Source: JACCXG01 sp963785755 (GTDB taxonomy: Bacteria > Acidobacteriota > Vicinamibacteria > Vicinamibacterales > 2-12-FULL-66-21). Taken from it: a stretch of DNA of 64,000 bases. Shown piece after piece: positions 35,049 to 44,400 of the stretch; the first letter of the stretch is position 1; every line of letters begins with the position of its first letter. The stretch covers positions 886,405-950,404 of the forward strand of contig CAWAXG010000002.1 of the NCBI GenBank assembly GCA_963785755.1, in the 5' to 3' direction. A program made the position numbers and the translations under genes. The notes beneath the pieces are model-generated. The model did no database searches and was not told the DNA's origin. It worked only from the letters and a program-made list of their open reading frames with translations.

Positions 35049-35683
35049 CTGATCACGATTTCCACACGACGATTCCGTGGCTCATGGGTCGCATCGGGCG
35101 TCTTGACGAGGAGCTCGGCCTCGCCATGCGACGTCGCCTCGACGAGCGACGGAGCAAGGCCTGTTCCGACCAGCAGGCTGCGCACGGCCGTCGCGCGTTT
35201 GAGTCCGAGCTTGTAGTTGCTTTCCGCGCTCGCCGTCGTGTCGGTGTGCCCGATGATCGTCACCTCCGGCACCGGGCGCGCCTCGATCGCCTTCAGGATG
35301 GCCGGAAACATCGCCTTCGACTGCGGCGTGAGCTCGTCGGAATCGAGCAGGAAGTACAGCGTGAAATGCTCCGCCGGCGGTGGCAGATCGGCCAGCGTCC
35401 TGCCGAACATCTTCTGCACGTCCGCGTCCGGGATGACCGCCGGCTGGGACGGTGGACGGCCTTTGAGAACGCTGGTCGACGCGCCAGCGGAAGTCAGCTC
35501 GACCTCTGTCGATCCGTCCGACACCGTGGCGCGGCCGACCGCGCCGTCTTCGGGCTCAGGGACGAGCACCACCAGGGAACGGTCTGATGGCGCGGCGGTC
35601 TTCACTTGACGCGGACCGCACGCCGACGCGAGCGCCAGCACCGGCGCGACCGACACCACGAGCTTGAACTGACGGGCTGTCAC
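35045..35683 (-). CDS. OmpA-family lipoprotein
   Basis: A 212-residue peptidoglycan-associated lipoprotein-like protein. GTG 35683 opens a lipoprotein signal with lipobox LASAC (FKLVVSVAPVLALASACG). The C-terminal OmpA domain starts at about residue 105 (HFTLYFLLDSDELTPQSKAM) with VTIIGHTDTTASAESNYKLG, where Asp and the following Arg contact diaminopimelate, and ends EPRNRRVEIVI. It lies between a FecR-domain gene (22 bp upstream) and a CHASE2 gene (overlapping), so it may tether a sensory complex to the cell wall; that is inference. Confidence 0.88.
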   Translation of the reverse strand: MTARQFKLVVSVAPVLALASACGPRQVKTAAPSDRSLVVLVPEPEDGAVGRATVSDGSTEVELTSAGASTSVLKGRPPSQPAVIPDADVQKMFGRTLADLPPPAEHFTLYFLLDSDELTPQSKAMFPAILKAIEARPVPEVTIIGHTDTTASAESNYKLGLKRATAVRSLLVGTGLAPSLVEATSHGEAELLVKTPDATHEPRNRRVEIVIR

Positions 35684-35705
35684 CTGTTGATCTGCGAACC
35701 CGAAT

Positions 35706-36149
35706 CTATGGTTGTTCCACTTGAATCGCGAGACGCGTTCCGCGCACCCCGATGATCGCCGTGGGAGTCTCCAGGCGAACCGAGTCCGGCGACAGTTTGG
35801 CGATGCGTCCCGAAACATACGCGAGCAGGCCGCGTGCGATTCTCAGCGTGAAGCCGAGCTGTGATTCGCCAGGTGCGTAGACGAATTTCTCGAGGCGAAC
35901 GTCGCTGTTGGGGCCGAGCGACAGCCGCGTCTCATCTTTCAACGTTATGGCGAGCCGGCCATCAGCGCCGGTCTTCAAGCCGTCCGCTTCGAAGACAGGC
36001 TGACCCGCGACCGCGGCCTGTTCGACACCTTGTCGAACGACGAACGCAGCACCCGAAACGGTCTTGATTCGCCCGGCCGCAGTCTGTCCGAGTGCCGGGT
36101 CAGCCGCGGCGAGAATCAAACCGACGATGGCAATGCAGAGCCTGGTCAT
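35706..36149 (-). CDS. exported FecR-domain protein
   Basis: A 147-residue exported protein (signal sequence CIAIVGLILAAADPALGQ) with a single FecR domain: KTVSGAAFVVRQGVEQAAVA, VFEADGLKTGADGRLAITLK, DETRLSLGPNSDVRLEKFVY and SVRLETPTAIIGVRGTR. There is no anti-sigma N-terminal domain and no sigma gene nearby, so this is the sensory-type FecR found next to CHASE2 proteins and OmpA lipoproteins, not an iron-dicitrate regulator. First gene of the FecR-OmpA-CHASE2/HD-GYP unit. Confidence 0.87.
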   Translation of the reverse strand: MTRLCIAIVGLILAAADPALGQTAAGRIKTVSGAAFVVRQGVEQAAVAGQPVFEADGLKTGADGRLAITLKDETRLSLGPNSDVRLEKFVYAPGESQLGFTLRIARGLLAYVSGRIAKLSPDSVRLETPTAIIGVRGTRLAIQVEQP

Positions 36150-36358
36150 TGGTGCTCAGTTAACCATACCGCCAGCTGATAGGTATTGAAGCTCATCCGG
36201 TGTGAATTACTGTTTTCGGCCTCGATCACAGAATTGAATGTGTCAAACACACCCGGACGATGACGTGATAGAAACTCTGCTGTAATGCGTCTGATGTTGC
36301 TCGATCACACGCGCGCATTCGCTCGGGCCGGGCAATATCTCCCGTCAAAGGATTGGCC

Positions 36359-37741
36359 ATGAAAGCCGCGCTGGGACTGCTCGCTGTTACCGCCGCGCTT
36401 TCGTCTGGCGGAACCATCCGCTTCGAGCAGCCGACGGCCGCACCGATGAAGATGAATGTGGTGCTGCTCGTCATCGACGATGTGCGATGGGATTCGATCG
36501 GGGCTGCGGGAAACCGGCTCGTGCGGACGCCGAGACTGGACGCCCTCGCTTCGGAAGGCATCCGCTTCGCTCAAGCCCGCGTCACCACGTCGATCTGCAC
36601 GACGAGCCGCGCGTCGCTCCTCACCGGCCAGTACATGTCGCGTCACGGGATCGACCGGTTCGGGAAGCCGCTGACGCCTGCCGCCTTCGACCAGTCCTAT
36701 ATCGGGAGGCTGCGCGGCGCCGGCTACTGGGCCGGCCACGTCGGCAAGTACGATGTCGGGGCGCCGCGGCCAACCGACTTCGATTTCGTTCGCGCCTACC
36801 ACGGCCGTCACTGGCTGCAGGACGCGAATGGCGAACGCGTCCACGTCACCGAACAGAACGCGCGCGATTCGCTCGAGTTCCTCCGCGCGCGGCCACGGGA
36901 TCGACCGTTCGTCCTGAGCGTCGGCTACTTCGCCGCGCACGCCGAGGACAGCGCCAAGGAACAGTATCTGCCGCAGGACTGGAGCGCGAAGTTCTACGAG
37001 GGGGTGAAGATCCCGCCGTCGCCGCTCGGTGGCAGCGAGTTTCTCGAGGCGCTGCCGCCCTTCCTCTCGAAGGACTCGAATGAAGGGCGTGTCCGCTACC
37101 ACTGGCGCTTCGATACACCCGCGCGCTATCAGGAATACATGATTCGCTACTACCGGCTCATTACCGAGGTGGATTCGGCAATCGGCCGGCTGGTCGACGA
37201 GCTCAAGGCCCAGGGCGTCTATGAGAACACGCTGATCGTGTTCGTCGGCGACAACGGCTACTTTCACGGCGATCGCGGGCTGGCTGACAAGTGGTATCCG
37301 TACGAACAGGCGCTGCGCGTGCCGTTGATCGTCCGGGACCCGCGGCTCGCCAACCGGCGGCGCGGAGCAACGAGAGACGAGTTGGCCCTGAACATCGACG
37401 TCGCGCCGACGATTGTCGCAGCGGCTGGTCTGCCGGTCCCGGCGGTCATGCAGGGGCGTGATCTCAGCCCGTTATACCTGTCGAACAAGGCAGCGGCCTG
37501 GCGCGACGAGTTCTTCTACGAGCACCCCACCATCACGTCCCGCGATCGCATTCCGGCATCGCAGGGCGTGATTCGCCGCGACTGGAAGTACGTCTACTGG
37601 CCGGAATTCGAATACGAACAGCTGTTCAACCTGCGGCAGGATGAACACGAGATCCGCAATCTCGCCGCAGACGCCGGGCACGCGGGTCAGCGGACGAAAA
37701 TGCGGCTCAGGCTGGAGGAGTGGCGCCGGCAGGTCCAGTGA
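36359..37741 (+). CDS. exported sulfatase (type I, formylglycine-dependent)
   Basis: A 460-residue arylsulfatase-superfamily hydrolase. AAAGGA precedes ATG 36359; a weak signal sequence (ALGLLAVTAALSSG) follows. Metal ligands in VVLLVIDDVRWDS near residue 38, the sulfatase signature SICTTSRASLLTGQY near residue 78 with Cys as the residue converted to formylglycine, and the second metal segment FVGDNGYFHGDRGLADKWYP near residue 300. The signature has CTTSR where CxPSR is the textbook form, a variant that occurs in many bacterial sulfatases. No sulfatase-maturating enzyme gene is in the window. Substrate unknown; probably a sulfated glycan. Confidence 0.9.
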   Translation: MKAALGLLAVTAALSSGGTIRFEQPTAAPMKMNVVLLVIDDVRWDSIGAAGNRLVRTPRLDALASEGIRFAQARVTTSICTTSRASLLTGQYMSRHGIDRFGKPLTPAAFDQSYIGRLRGAGYWAGHVGKYDVGAPRPTDFDFVRAYHGRHWLQDANGERVHVTEQNARDSLEFLRARPRDRPFVLSVGYFAAHAEDSAKEQYLPQDWSAKFYEGVKIPPSPLGGSEFLEALPPFLSKDSNEGRVRYHWRFDTPARYQEYMIRYYRLITEVDSAIGRLVDELKAQGVYENTLIVFVGDNGYFHGDRGLADKWYPYEQALRVPLIVRDPRLANRRRGATRDELALNIDVAPTIVAAAGLPVPAVMQGRDLSPLYLSNKAAAWRDEFFYEHPTITSRDRIPASQGVIRRDWKYVYWPEFEYEQLFNLRQDEHEIRNLAADAGHAGQRTKMRLRLEEWRRQVQ

Positions 37742-37745
37742 CTGT

Positions 37746-37771
37746 TGCCCTTCGACAGGCTCAGGGCAGGC
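37746..37771. repeat. 24-26 bp dispersed repeat after the sulfatase stop
   Basis: TGCCCTTCGACAGGCTCAGG plus GCAGGC, four bases after the sulfatase stop codon and 25 bp before the stop of the convergent TPR gene. Confidence 0.88.
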
Positions 37772-37796
37772 GCTGCTGACGCCCAAATCGACGCGG

Positions 37797-39266
37797 TCAG
37801 CTGCCGATCGTCCGCGCCTTGCTCCTCACGAAGGCGTAGTTGAAGTTGAGGCTGTTGAACTTGGCGGCCTTCGCCGCCAGAGTGGCTGCGCGAGCCGAAT
37901 CGCCGGAGCCCTTCGCCGCAACCGCCATGAGGTAGAGGATCCGCGGATCCTGCTGATTCGCCTGTTTCAACTCCTGCTCGGCCTTTGCGAACTGCTTGTC
38001 CGCGAGCGCGATCGACCCCTCGAGCTCGTGCAGCTGGCGGACCTCGAACGGCCGGTTTTTCAGACCGACCTCCTTCGCGTACACAGCAGTCTTGGACCGG
38101 GCGACTGCCAGGTCGTTTCGAGCCACGGCAACTCTGGCTTCCTCGAACAGATGATTACGACGCGTGGCGTCCTTGACCTCTGCGGGCACGCTGGCCTTAT
38201 TGATGGTGGTGACAGCTTCCGTGTACTTCGCGAGCGCCTCGTCCAGCCGCCCCGCCTCGCGGAGCACGTCACCAATCAACGTGAGGTCCCCTGACATCGT
38301 CGCGAGGTCGCCAGCCGTTTCTGCGAGGGTGTAGGCGGCTTTGATCTCCGCGATCGCCTTGTCGGTGGCGTTCTCGTGGACGTAGGTCGCGGCCGTCCAG
38401 ATCTTCGCCTGACGGCGCTCGCCCGTGCTGCGCGCGATCTTCTCGAGCTTCGCGAACGTCGCCCGCGCCGCGTCATGACGATCCATGAAGAGCTGGTCGT
38501 TGCCAATCCCCACGTACAACGCGGAGAAGTTCGGATCGATCGCCAGCGCCTTCTCGTACATCTTGATCGACTCGTCGAAGCGTCCCATCTTCATCAGCAG
38601 TTCGGCGTACGAGTCGTACGGATTGGGATCGTTCGGAATCAGCTCGACGTACTTCTTGAACGCGTTCTCGGATTCGGTGTACCGGTCCTGGAAGCGATAG
38701 GCGTATCCGAGCTGGTTGTACGGTTGCGAGAACGACGGATTGATGGCTGTGGCTTTCGTGAACGCGGCGATGGCCTTCTCGTAGTCCTGGCGGCCGAAGT
38801 AGGCGTTGCCGAGCAGATTGTGCGCTCGCTCGTCGTCCGGGAAGAGACGCACCAGCTCGATGTAGTGCGAGAGGACGGTCGCGGGCTCACCCTTCGCCCC
38901 TGCATCGAGTGCCAGGATGATTCGCCGCTCCCCTTCGCTGACCCGGTCGGCGAGCGCCACCGCGCGCGCCGTGGCCTCGAGGAACTCCTTCGTCGTACCG
39001 GACGTGTTCGCAACGCCGACATGAGCAAGCGCAAGACCGGGGTCTTTCGTTGCCGCCTCCTTGTACAAGCGATTGGCGTCTACGGCGCGGAGCTTTTCGG
39101 CGAGGTCGCGCGCCTGGAGATACAGCTTGCGGGCCTCTTCAGATGACGTCGTCACCGGAATCTTTTTCGGTGCCGGAGCGCCTTGTCCGTGCGCCGGGCC
39201 GACGCCGATGGTCAGCGCGCAGAGGACAACACCCGCCATCCGGACCGTGCATGTCATGAGACGCAT
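37797..39266 (-). CDS. exported tetratricopeptide repeat protein
   Basis: A 489-residue secreted protein (signal sequence GVVLCALTIGVGPAHGQ) made mostly of TPR units: HNLLGNAYFGRQDYEKAIAA, YNQLGYAYRFQDRYTESENA, DSYAELLMKMGRFDESIKMY, ALYVGIGNDQLFMDRHDAAR and VLREAGRLDEALAKYTEAV. Such proteins scaffold complexes; no enzymatic domain is visible. Standing alone, convergent with the sulfatase, divergent from the SH3/beta-barrel gene. Confidence 0.85.
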   Translation of the reverse strand: MRLMTCTVRMAGVVLCALTIGVGPAHGQGAPAPKKIPVTTSSEEARKLYLQARDLAEKLRAVDANRLYKEAATKDPGLALAHVGVANTSGTTKEFLEATARAVALADRVSEGERRIILALDAGAKGEPATVLSHYIELVRLFPDDERAHNLLGNAYFGRQDYEKAIAAFTKATAINPSFSQPYNQLGYAYRFQDRYTESENAFKKYVELIPNDPNPYDSYAELLMKMGRFDESIKMYEKALAIDPNFSALYVGIGNDQLFMDRHDAARATFAKLEKIARSTGERRQAKIWTAATYVHENATDKAIAEIKAAYTLAETAGDLATMSGDLTLIGDVLREAGRLDEALAKYTEAVTTINKASVPAEVKDATRRNHLFEEARVAVARNDLAVARSKTAVYAKEVGLKNRPFEVRQLHELEGSIALADKQFAKAEQELKQANQQDPRILYLMAVAAKGSGDSARAATLAAKAAKFNSLNFNYAFVRSKARTIGS

Positions 39267-39570
39267 CGATCACCTTCCCTTTCGGTTGTTGACCGGAGAC
39301 GCTATGCCGGAACCTGCGCGCATCCAATCGGATTGGGGTGAGTTGCGGGCAGCGAGGGACGAGCCGCAAAGGGCCTGCCCTGAGCTGGTCGAAGGGCCTG
39401 GTCGAAAGAGCTTGTCACTTACAAAGTCGGTCGCTCGCGCTCAAGTCTGATCGTTCGCGGCTAACCGCCCGCCGGATTCTGGCCGGGATTCTCAGTGTTT
39501 TCTGGCACATCTCTTGACCATTGGAGGGTGTCTCCCGTGCGGCTCCCTGAATAGGGTAGGAGGTCATCCG
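39267..39570. other. intergenic region with a dispersed repeat
   Basis: 304 bp between divergent genes. A copy of the 24-26 bp repeat (GGGCCTGCCCTGAGCTGGTC plus GAAGGGCC, 39371-39398) lies inside, followed by a partial second unit GGTCGAA. TAGGAGGT near 39556 is the ribosome site of the next gene. Promoters not resolved. Confidence 0.6.
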
Positions 39571-40444
39571 ATGATCCGTTTCGTTCCGGCGGCAGCCCTG
39601 GCAGTCGCGTTGATGCCCTGGGCGGCGGCCGCACAAAGCACGGTGTTCACGGTCACGACGGCAACTGCCGACGTCCACAAGTCTCCGAGCGTCGGCAGCC
39701 CGACGATCGGACAGGCATTGCGCGGGCGCGAGCTCGCGGTCACGCGTGAGGTCGGCGATTGGGTGCGAGTGTCATGGCCCTCCGGGCCCGATGGCGCCGG
39801 ATACGTGCGGCGCAGCCTGGGATCGCTCTCGCGTCCTGCCGCCGGTGTCGCCGGACCGGCGGCCTCTTCTTCAGCGGTTGAACCCGGCTGCGCAGTCGGC
39901 GGTCGACGTTCGAAGCGACATCGCCGCGGTTCAACGATCGAGCCTGCCGGTCCAGCGCAAGGCGCCGGCGTACCGGCTGCCGTCGCACGTGATCGGCCTT
40001 GGCGGGCTGATGAATGGCTCGGAGATCGGCTTCGGCGCCTCCGGACGCGCGTGGACGAGCAGCCGACTGGGCGTGCAAGTCGAACTGTCGCGGTTCTCGC
40101 GCACCGACGCATTGACGCTGGGCCGGGTGAACTCGGTCGTCTTTGCTCCGAGCGTGATCTATTCGGTGCGAAGCCTCGTGAGGGATTCGTTCTGGGTTCG
40201 ACCCTATTTCGGCGGAGGCGCCAAGCTATCGCGTTCGACGCACAGCATCGACGCCGTGCCGGAGTCGCTCTCGGAGAACAAGACGTCCTGGCAGGTGCTG
40301 GGCGGCGGCGAGCTGACATTGCCGAACGCGCCGCGATTCGCGCTCAGCGCGGACGTCCGCTACGATTCCTCTGACGCGCCGTTCGCCGGTTTCGAATTCG
40401 GCGGCCTGGGCTTTGCCATCGCGGGCCACTGGTACGTGAAGTAG
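39571..40444 (+). pseudogene. exported SH3-like / outer-membrane beta-barrel protein, one frameshift
   Basis: ATG 39571, with TAGGAGGT upstream, opens a signal sequence (FVPAAALAVALMPWAAAA) followed by a bacterial SH3-like domain (FTVTTATADVHKSPSVGSPT, ELAVTREVGDWVRVSWP). Near 39870 the frame changes; the other frame continues with LQRLNPAAQSAVDVRSDIAA, IGLGGLMNGSEIGFGASGRA, LGVQVELSRFSRTDAL and a beta-barrel-like end (FALSADVRYDSS, GLGFAIAGHWYVK, aromatic last residues as in outer-membrane proteins). The combined span of 874 bp is not a multiple of three. Likely an outer-membrane protein; function unknown. Confidence 0.7.
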
Positions 40445-40519
40445 GCGACAAGATCGCGGGCACGCGGCGATCGCTCCCACGCTTGACCCGCGACACGGGA
40501 AGCTGGGACGATTGCCGCT

Positions 40520-40912
40520 ATGACCCAGACGAATGCCAACGTAGTCAGCGCCTCCACGACCGCGGCGAAGCTGCCCGACGGCGTCATCGGCCTCGATCAG
40601 CTCGAGTCATCCGATCCGGTCAGCGGGTGCCGCGTCTTCACCCACTACAACGGCCCGACCGATCAATTGAGCGGGCTGTGCGCCGGCATGTGCGTGCTCG
40701 ATCCAGGGTCGAGCCCGCATCCGCCCCATCAGCATCCCGAAGAAGAGTTCATGATCGTCGCGTCCGGCACGGGGGAAATCTTCTGCGGCGGCCAGACGAC
40801 CCAGGTGGGACCCGGCGCGGTGATGTATTGCGCCGGAGAGACGATTCACGGGATCACGAATACCGGCAAGGTGCCGTTGACCTTCTACTGGTCCAAGTGG
40901 CTGGCGAAGTGA
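40520..40912 (+). CDS. cupin domain protein
   Basis: A 130-residue single-domain cupin. Metal-binding motif 1 is SPHPPHQHPEEEFMIVASGT near residue 67 (two or three His plus Glu), and motif 2 is GPGAVMYCAGETIHGITN near residue 95. No signal sequence on the chosen ATG. Small cupins are often isomerases, dioxygenases or sugar-binding proteins, and nothing here decides between them. Followed by two tandem dispersed repeats. Confidence 0.85.
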   Translation: MTQTNANVVSASTTAAKLPDGVIGLDQLESSDPVSGCRVFTHYNGPTDQLSGLCAGMCVLDPGSSPHPPHQHPEEEFMIVASGTGEIFCGGQTTQVGPGAVMYCAGETIHGITNTGKVPLTFYWSKWLAK

Positions 40913-40926
40913 ACCGGGGCGGGACG

Positions 40927-40976
40927 GGCCTGCCCTGAGCCTGTCGAAGGGCCTGCCCTGAGCGTGTCGAAGGGCC
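40927..40976. repeat. 24-26 bp dispersed repeat, two tandem units after the cupin gene
   Basis: GGCCTGCCCTGAGCCTGTCG plus AAGGGC and GGCCTGCCCTGAGCGTGTCG plus AAGGGC, arranged head to tail, 15 bp after the cupin stop and 20 bp from the stop of the convergent VOC gene. Confidence 0.9.
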
Positions 40977-40995
40977 GGCGTCTGTACGTGTCTGG

Positions 40996-41367
40996 TCAGT
41001 CCCGCTCGATGACCTCGAAGACATAGCCGTTCACCGGCTCGCGAAAGAAGAACCGCTCGAACGGCGTCGCGCGGAGCGGCGCGATCAATTCGGCGCCGTG
41101 CTGCCGGAGGCGCCGCTTGAGCTCCTCGAATCCGGTTCGGGGGTGGAAGACCGCCACATGGCGCCCGAACTCCTGCTCGAACGGCGAGACCGCGAATCCT
41201 TCGACATGGAACACATGAATCTGCTGGCCATTCCCGATGTTCAGCCAGACGGTCTCGCAGGGAATATTCTCCGGCACCGGTTCGCGGGCGTACCCGAGGG
41301 TGTTCTCGAGAAACGAGGCCGTCTTCTCGACGGCGAGGGATGGCAGCGTCAGATGAGCCAGACCCAT
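40996..41367 (-). CDS. VOC (glyoxalase-like) family protein
   Basis: A 123-residue protein with one vicinal-oxygen-chelate domain: LAHLTLPSLAVEKTASFLEN and LGYAREPVPENI at the start, VWLNIGNGQQIHVFHVEGFA, GRHVAVFHPRTGFEELKRRL and FFREPVNGYVFEVIERD at the end; His and Glu metal-ligand positions are present at HL, HV and FEV. ATG 41367 is used because conserved sequence starts there. Divergent from the large kinase/reductase fusion gene. Substrate unknown. Confidence 0.85.
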   Translation of the reverse strand: MGLAHLTLPSLAVEKTASFLENTLGYAREPVPENIPCETVWLNIGNGQQIHVFHVEGFAVSPFEQEFGRHVAVFHPRTGFEELKRRLRQHGAELIAPLRATPFERFFFREPVNGYVFEVIERD

Positions 41368-41474
41368 GAGGAGGGCAAGGATACCGCAGCATCGGGCGCC
41401 ACGACGATCGCGATGCGAGCGGGGCCCCGATGTAACATAATCCCGATTCCCCAACGATTCATGACGGAGCCTTC

Positions 41475-44400
41475 GTGACCGCTACAGATCTCGTCGATCG
41501 GCTCGCCGGGCACAAGACGCTTGGCGCGGCGCCGCGCGAGGAGCTCGCCTGGCTGGCCGAGCACGGGTCGCTTCGACGTCTCAATCCGGGAGAGGTGCTC
41601 AGCGCCAAAGGCGTCCCGGTCACGGGCCTCTTCGTGATACTGAGCGGCCGCCTCGCCATCTTCGCCGACCGCGCCGGCGGGATGCACAAATTGATCGAAT
41701 GGCATGCCGGGGAAGTCACCGGCATGCTGCCCTACTCGCGCCTGGTCAGTCCGCCCGGCGACTCGGTCGCGCAGGAGCCGGCGGACATTCTCTCGGTCCC
41801 TCGCGACGACTTCGCCACGATGATTCGCGAGTGCCCCGAGGTCACTTCGATCCTCGTCCACAGGATGGTCGATCGGGCGAGGCTCTTCACCTCGAGCGGC
41901 CTGCACGACGAGAAGATGATCTCGCTCGGCAAACTGTCCGCCGGACTGGCCCACGAACTGAACAACCCGGCCTCCGCCATCGAACGAAGCGCGTGCCTGC
42001 TCGAGGATCGGCTGGAGGAGGCTGAGCAGGCGACCCGCGCGCTCGGCGCGGCGAACCTGACGGATGCTCAGCTCGCCGCGGTCGATGCGGTGCGCACCGC
42101 CTGTGCCACCACGCGAACGCCCGGCGTGCTGTCGCCGATCCAGCAGGCGGAGCGCGAGGACGCCATCGCCGACTGGCTCGAGGATCACGGGGTCGACGCC
42201 GCAATTGCCGGACCGCTTGGCGACGCCCCGCTGACGCTCGAAGCGCTCGATCGCATCGCGCTCGCCGTCAGCGGACCCTCGCTCGGCGTGGCCCTGCGGT
42301 TCATTGCCGCGGGTTGCTCGGTACGCGCGCTGGCGTCGGAGATTCAGGAGGCCGCGACGCGGATCACCGGACTGGTCACAGCCATAAAGGGATTCACGCA
42401 CATGGATCAGGCGGCGGTCGCCGAACCGGTGGACCTGGCGTCGAGTCTTGCCAACACGGTTACGGTGCTGACCGCGAAGGCGCGGGCGAAGTCGGTCGCA
42501 GTCGCGGTCAACGTCGACCCCGCTCTTCCGCGGGTGCGCGGGTTCGTCGGCGAGCTGAACCAGATCTGGTCGAACCTGATCGACAACGCGCTCGATGCGG
42601 TGCCCGACTCGGGCCGCGTCGAGGTGAACGCAACGACCTATGACCCCCAGCACGTCGTCGTGCGGATCATCGACAACGGGCCTGGCATTCCCGCCGAGAG
42701 CCGCGACCGGATCTTCGACCCGTTCTTCACCACCAAGCCGGTTGGTAAAGGAACCGGGCTTGGCCTCGATATCGTCCGCCGTCTGGTGAGCCACAACGAA
42801 GCTGCTATCGAGGTCGAGTCGAACCCTGGACGCACGGAGTTTCGAGTGTTCCTTTCGATCAACGCAAGACAATGGAGGCGCGGAACGCGCATGAACAAGC
42901 CCGCACTCCTTGTCGTGGACGACGATGCGCAGGTGCTGGCGGCGGTGCGCCGCGATCTGCGCGGAAAGTACCGCGAGTCCTACACCATCATCAGCGCGAC
43001 GTCGGGTGAAGAGGCGCTGGCCACCGTCCGCGAACTGAAGGCGCGGGGCGACGAGCTGGCCTTGGTCGTCAGCGACCAGCGAATGCCGGGCATGCAGGGA
43101 ACCGACGTGCTCGCCGAGTCGCTTGAAATTTATCCACTAGCCAAGCGCGTGCTGCTCACGGCCTACTCGGACATGGACGCGACGGTCAAGGCGATCAACG
43201 TCGCCCGTCTCGATTACTACCTGGCGAAGCCGTGGGATCCGCCCGAGGACCGCCTGTTCCCGGTCGTCGACGATCTGCTCGAGACGTGGCAGGTCGAGCG
43301 TCCCCCGGAAGAGAAGGGGCTGCGGCTGCTCGGCAATCAGTGGTCGCCCCGATCGCACGCGATCAAGGACTTTCTCGCGGCCAATCTGATTCCCTACCGG
43401 TGGCTGGACGTGGCGCGCAGCCCCGAGGCGCGCGGCCTGCTCGACGCAACAGGGATCGCCGACAGCGATCTTCCGGCGCTGGTCTTCGAGGATGGATCGA
43501 AGCTGATCAATCCCGAGCCGCTTCAGGTGGCCGAGCGCCTGGGGAAATCGCTGGCGGCCGCGCACAACCTCTACGACCTCGTCATTGTCGGCGCCGGCCC
43601 TTCGGGTCTGGCAGCGGCAGTGTACGGCGCGTCAGAGGGGTTGCGCACGTTATTGCTCGATCGGCATGCGCCCGGCGGTCAGGCGGGCACCAGCTCGAGG
43701 ATCGAGAACTATCTCGGATTTCCCTCCGGCGTCAGCGGCAGCGAGTTGACCCGCCGCGCCTTGGCACAGGCGCAGCGGCTGGGCGCCGAGTTCCTCGTGC
43801 CGCTCGAAGTGACCGGCGTGTCCATCGACGCAGGATACAAGCATCTCACCCTCAGCGACGGCCGCAAGATCGTCACCCGGACGCTTCTGGCGGCCACCGG
43901 CATGGAATATCGCGAGCACCCGGCGGCGGGCGTGTCGGCGCTGACGGGCGCAGGCGTGTATTACGGAGCTGCGACCACCGAGGCGCCGGTGTGCGGCCAG
44001 AAGCGGGTGCTCGTCATCGGCGGCGGGAACTCCGCGGGACAGGCGGCCATGTATCTCGCGCGCTACGCGCAGGAGGTGCAGATCGTCGTGCGTCGCGATT
44101 CGCTCCGCGACACCATGTCGCAATACCTGATCGAGCAGATCGGCAAGACGCCCAATATCCATCTCAGAGCCCGGACCGAGCTCGAGCGCGTCGAGGGGAA
44201 CGAACGTGTTGAACGCGTGACCCTCAAGGCGGACGACGGTACGAGTCAGGTGGAAGACGTCCACGCGGTGTTCGTGTTCATCGGGACCAAACCGCGAAGC
44301 GGCTGGCTCCCGGCCGCCGTGGTGCGCGACGACAAGGGGTTCGTCATCACCGGCAGGGACCTGTCTGCGACATCCGAGTACTCCCGGCTCTGGAAGGAGC

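Noticed and set aside
41349..42872. 507-codon minus-strand frame
   Set aside because: Antisense to the histidine kinase part of the fusion gene, whose H, N and G boxes are unmistakable.
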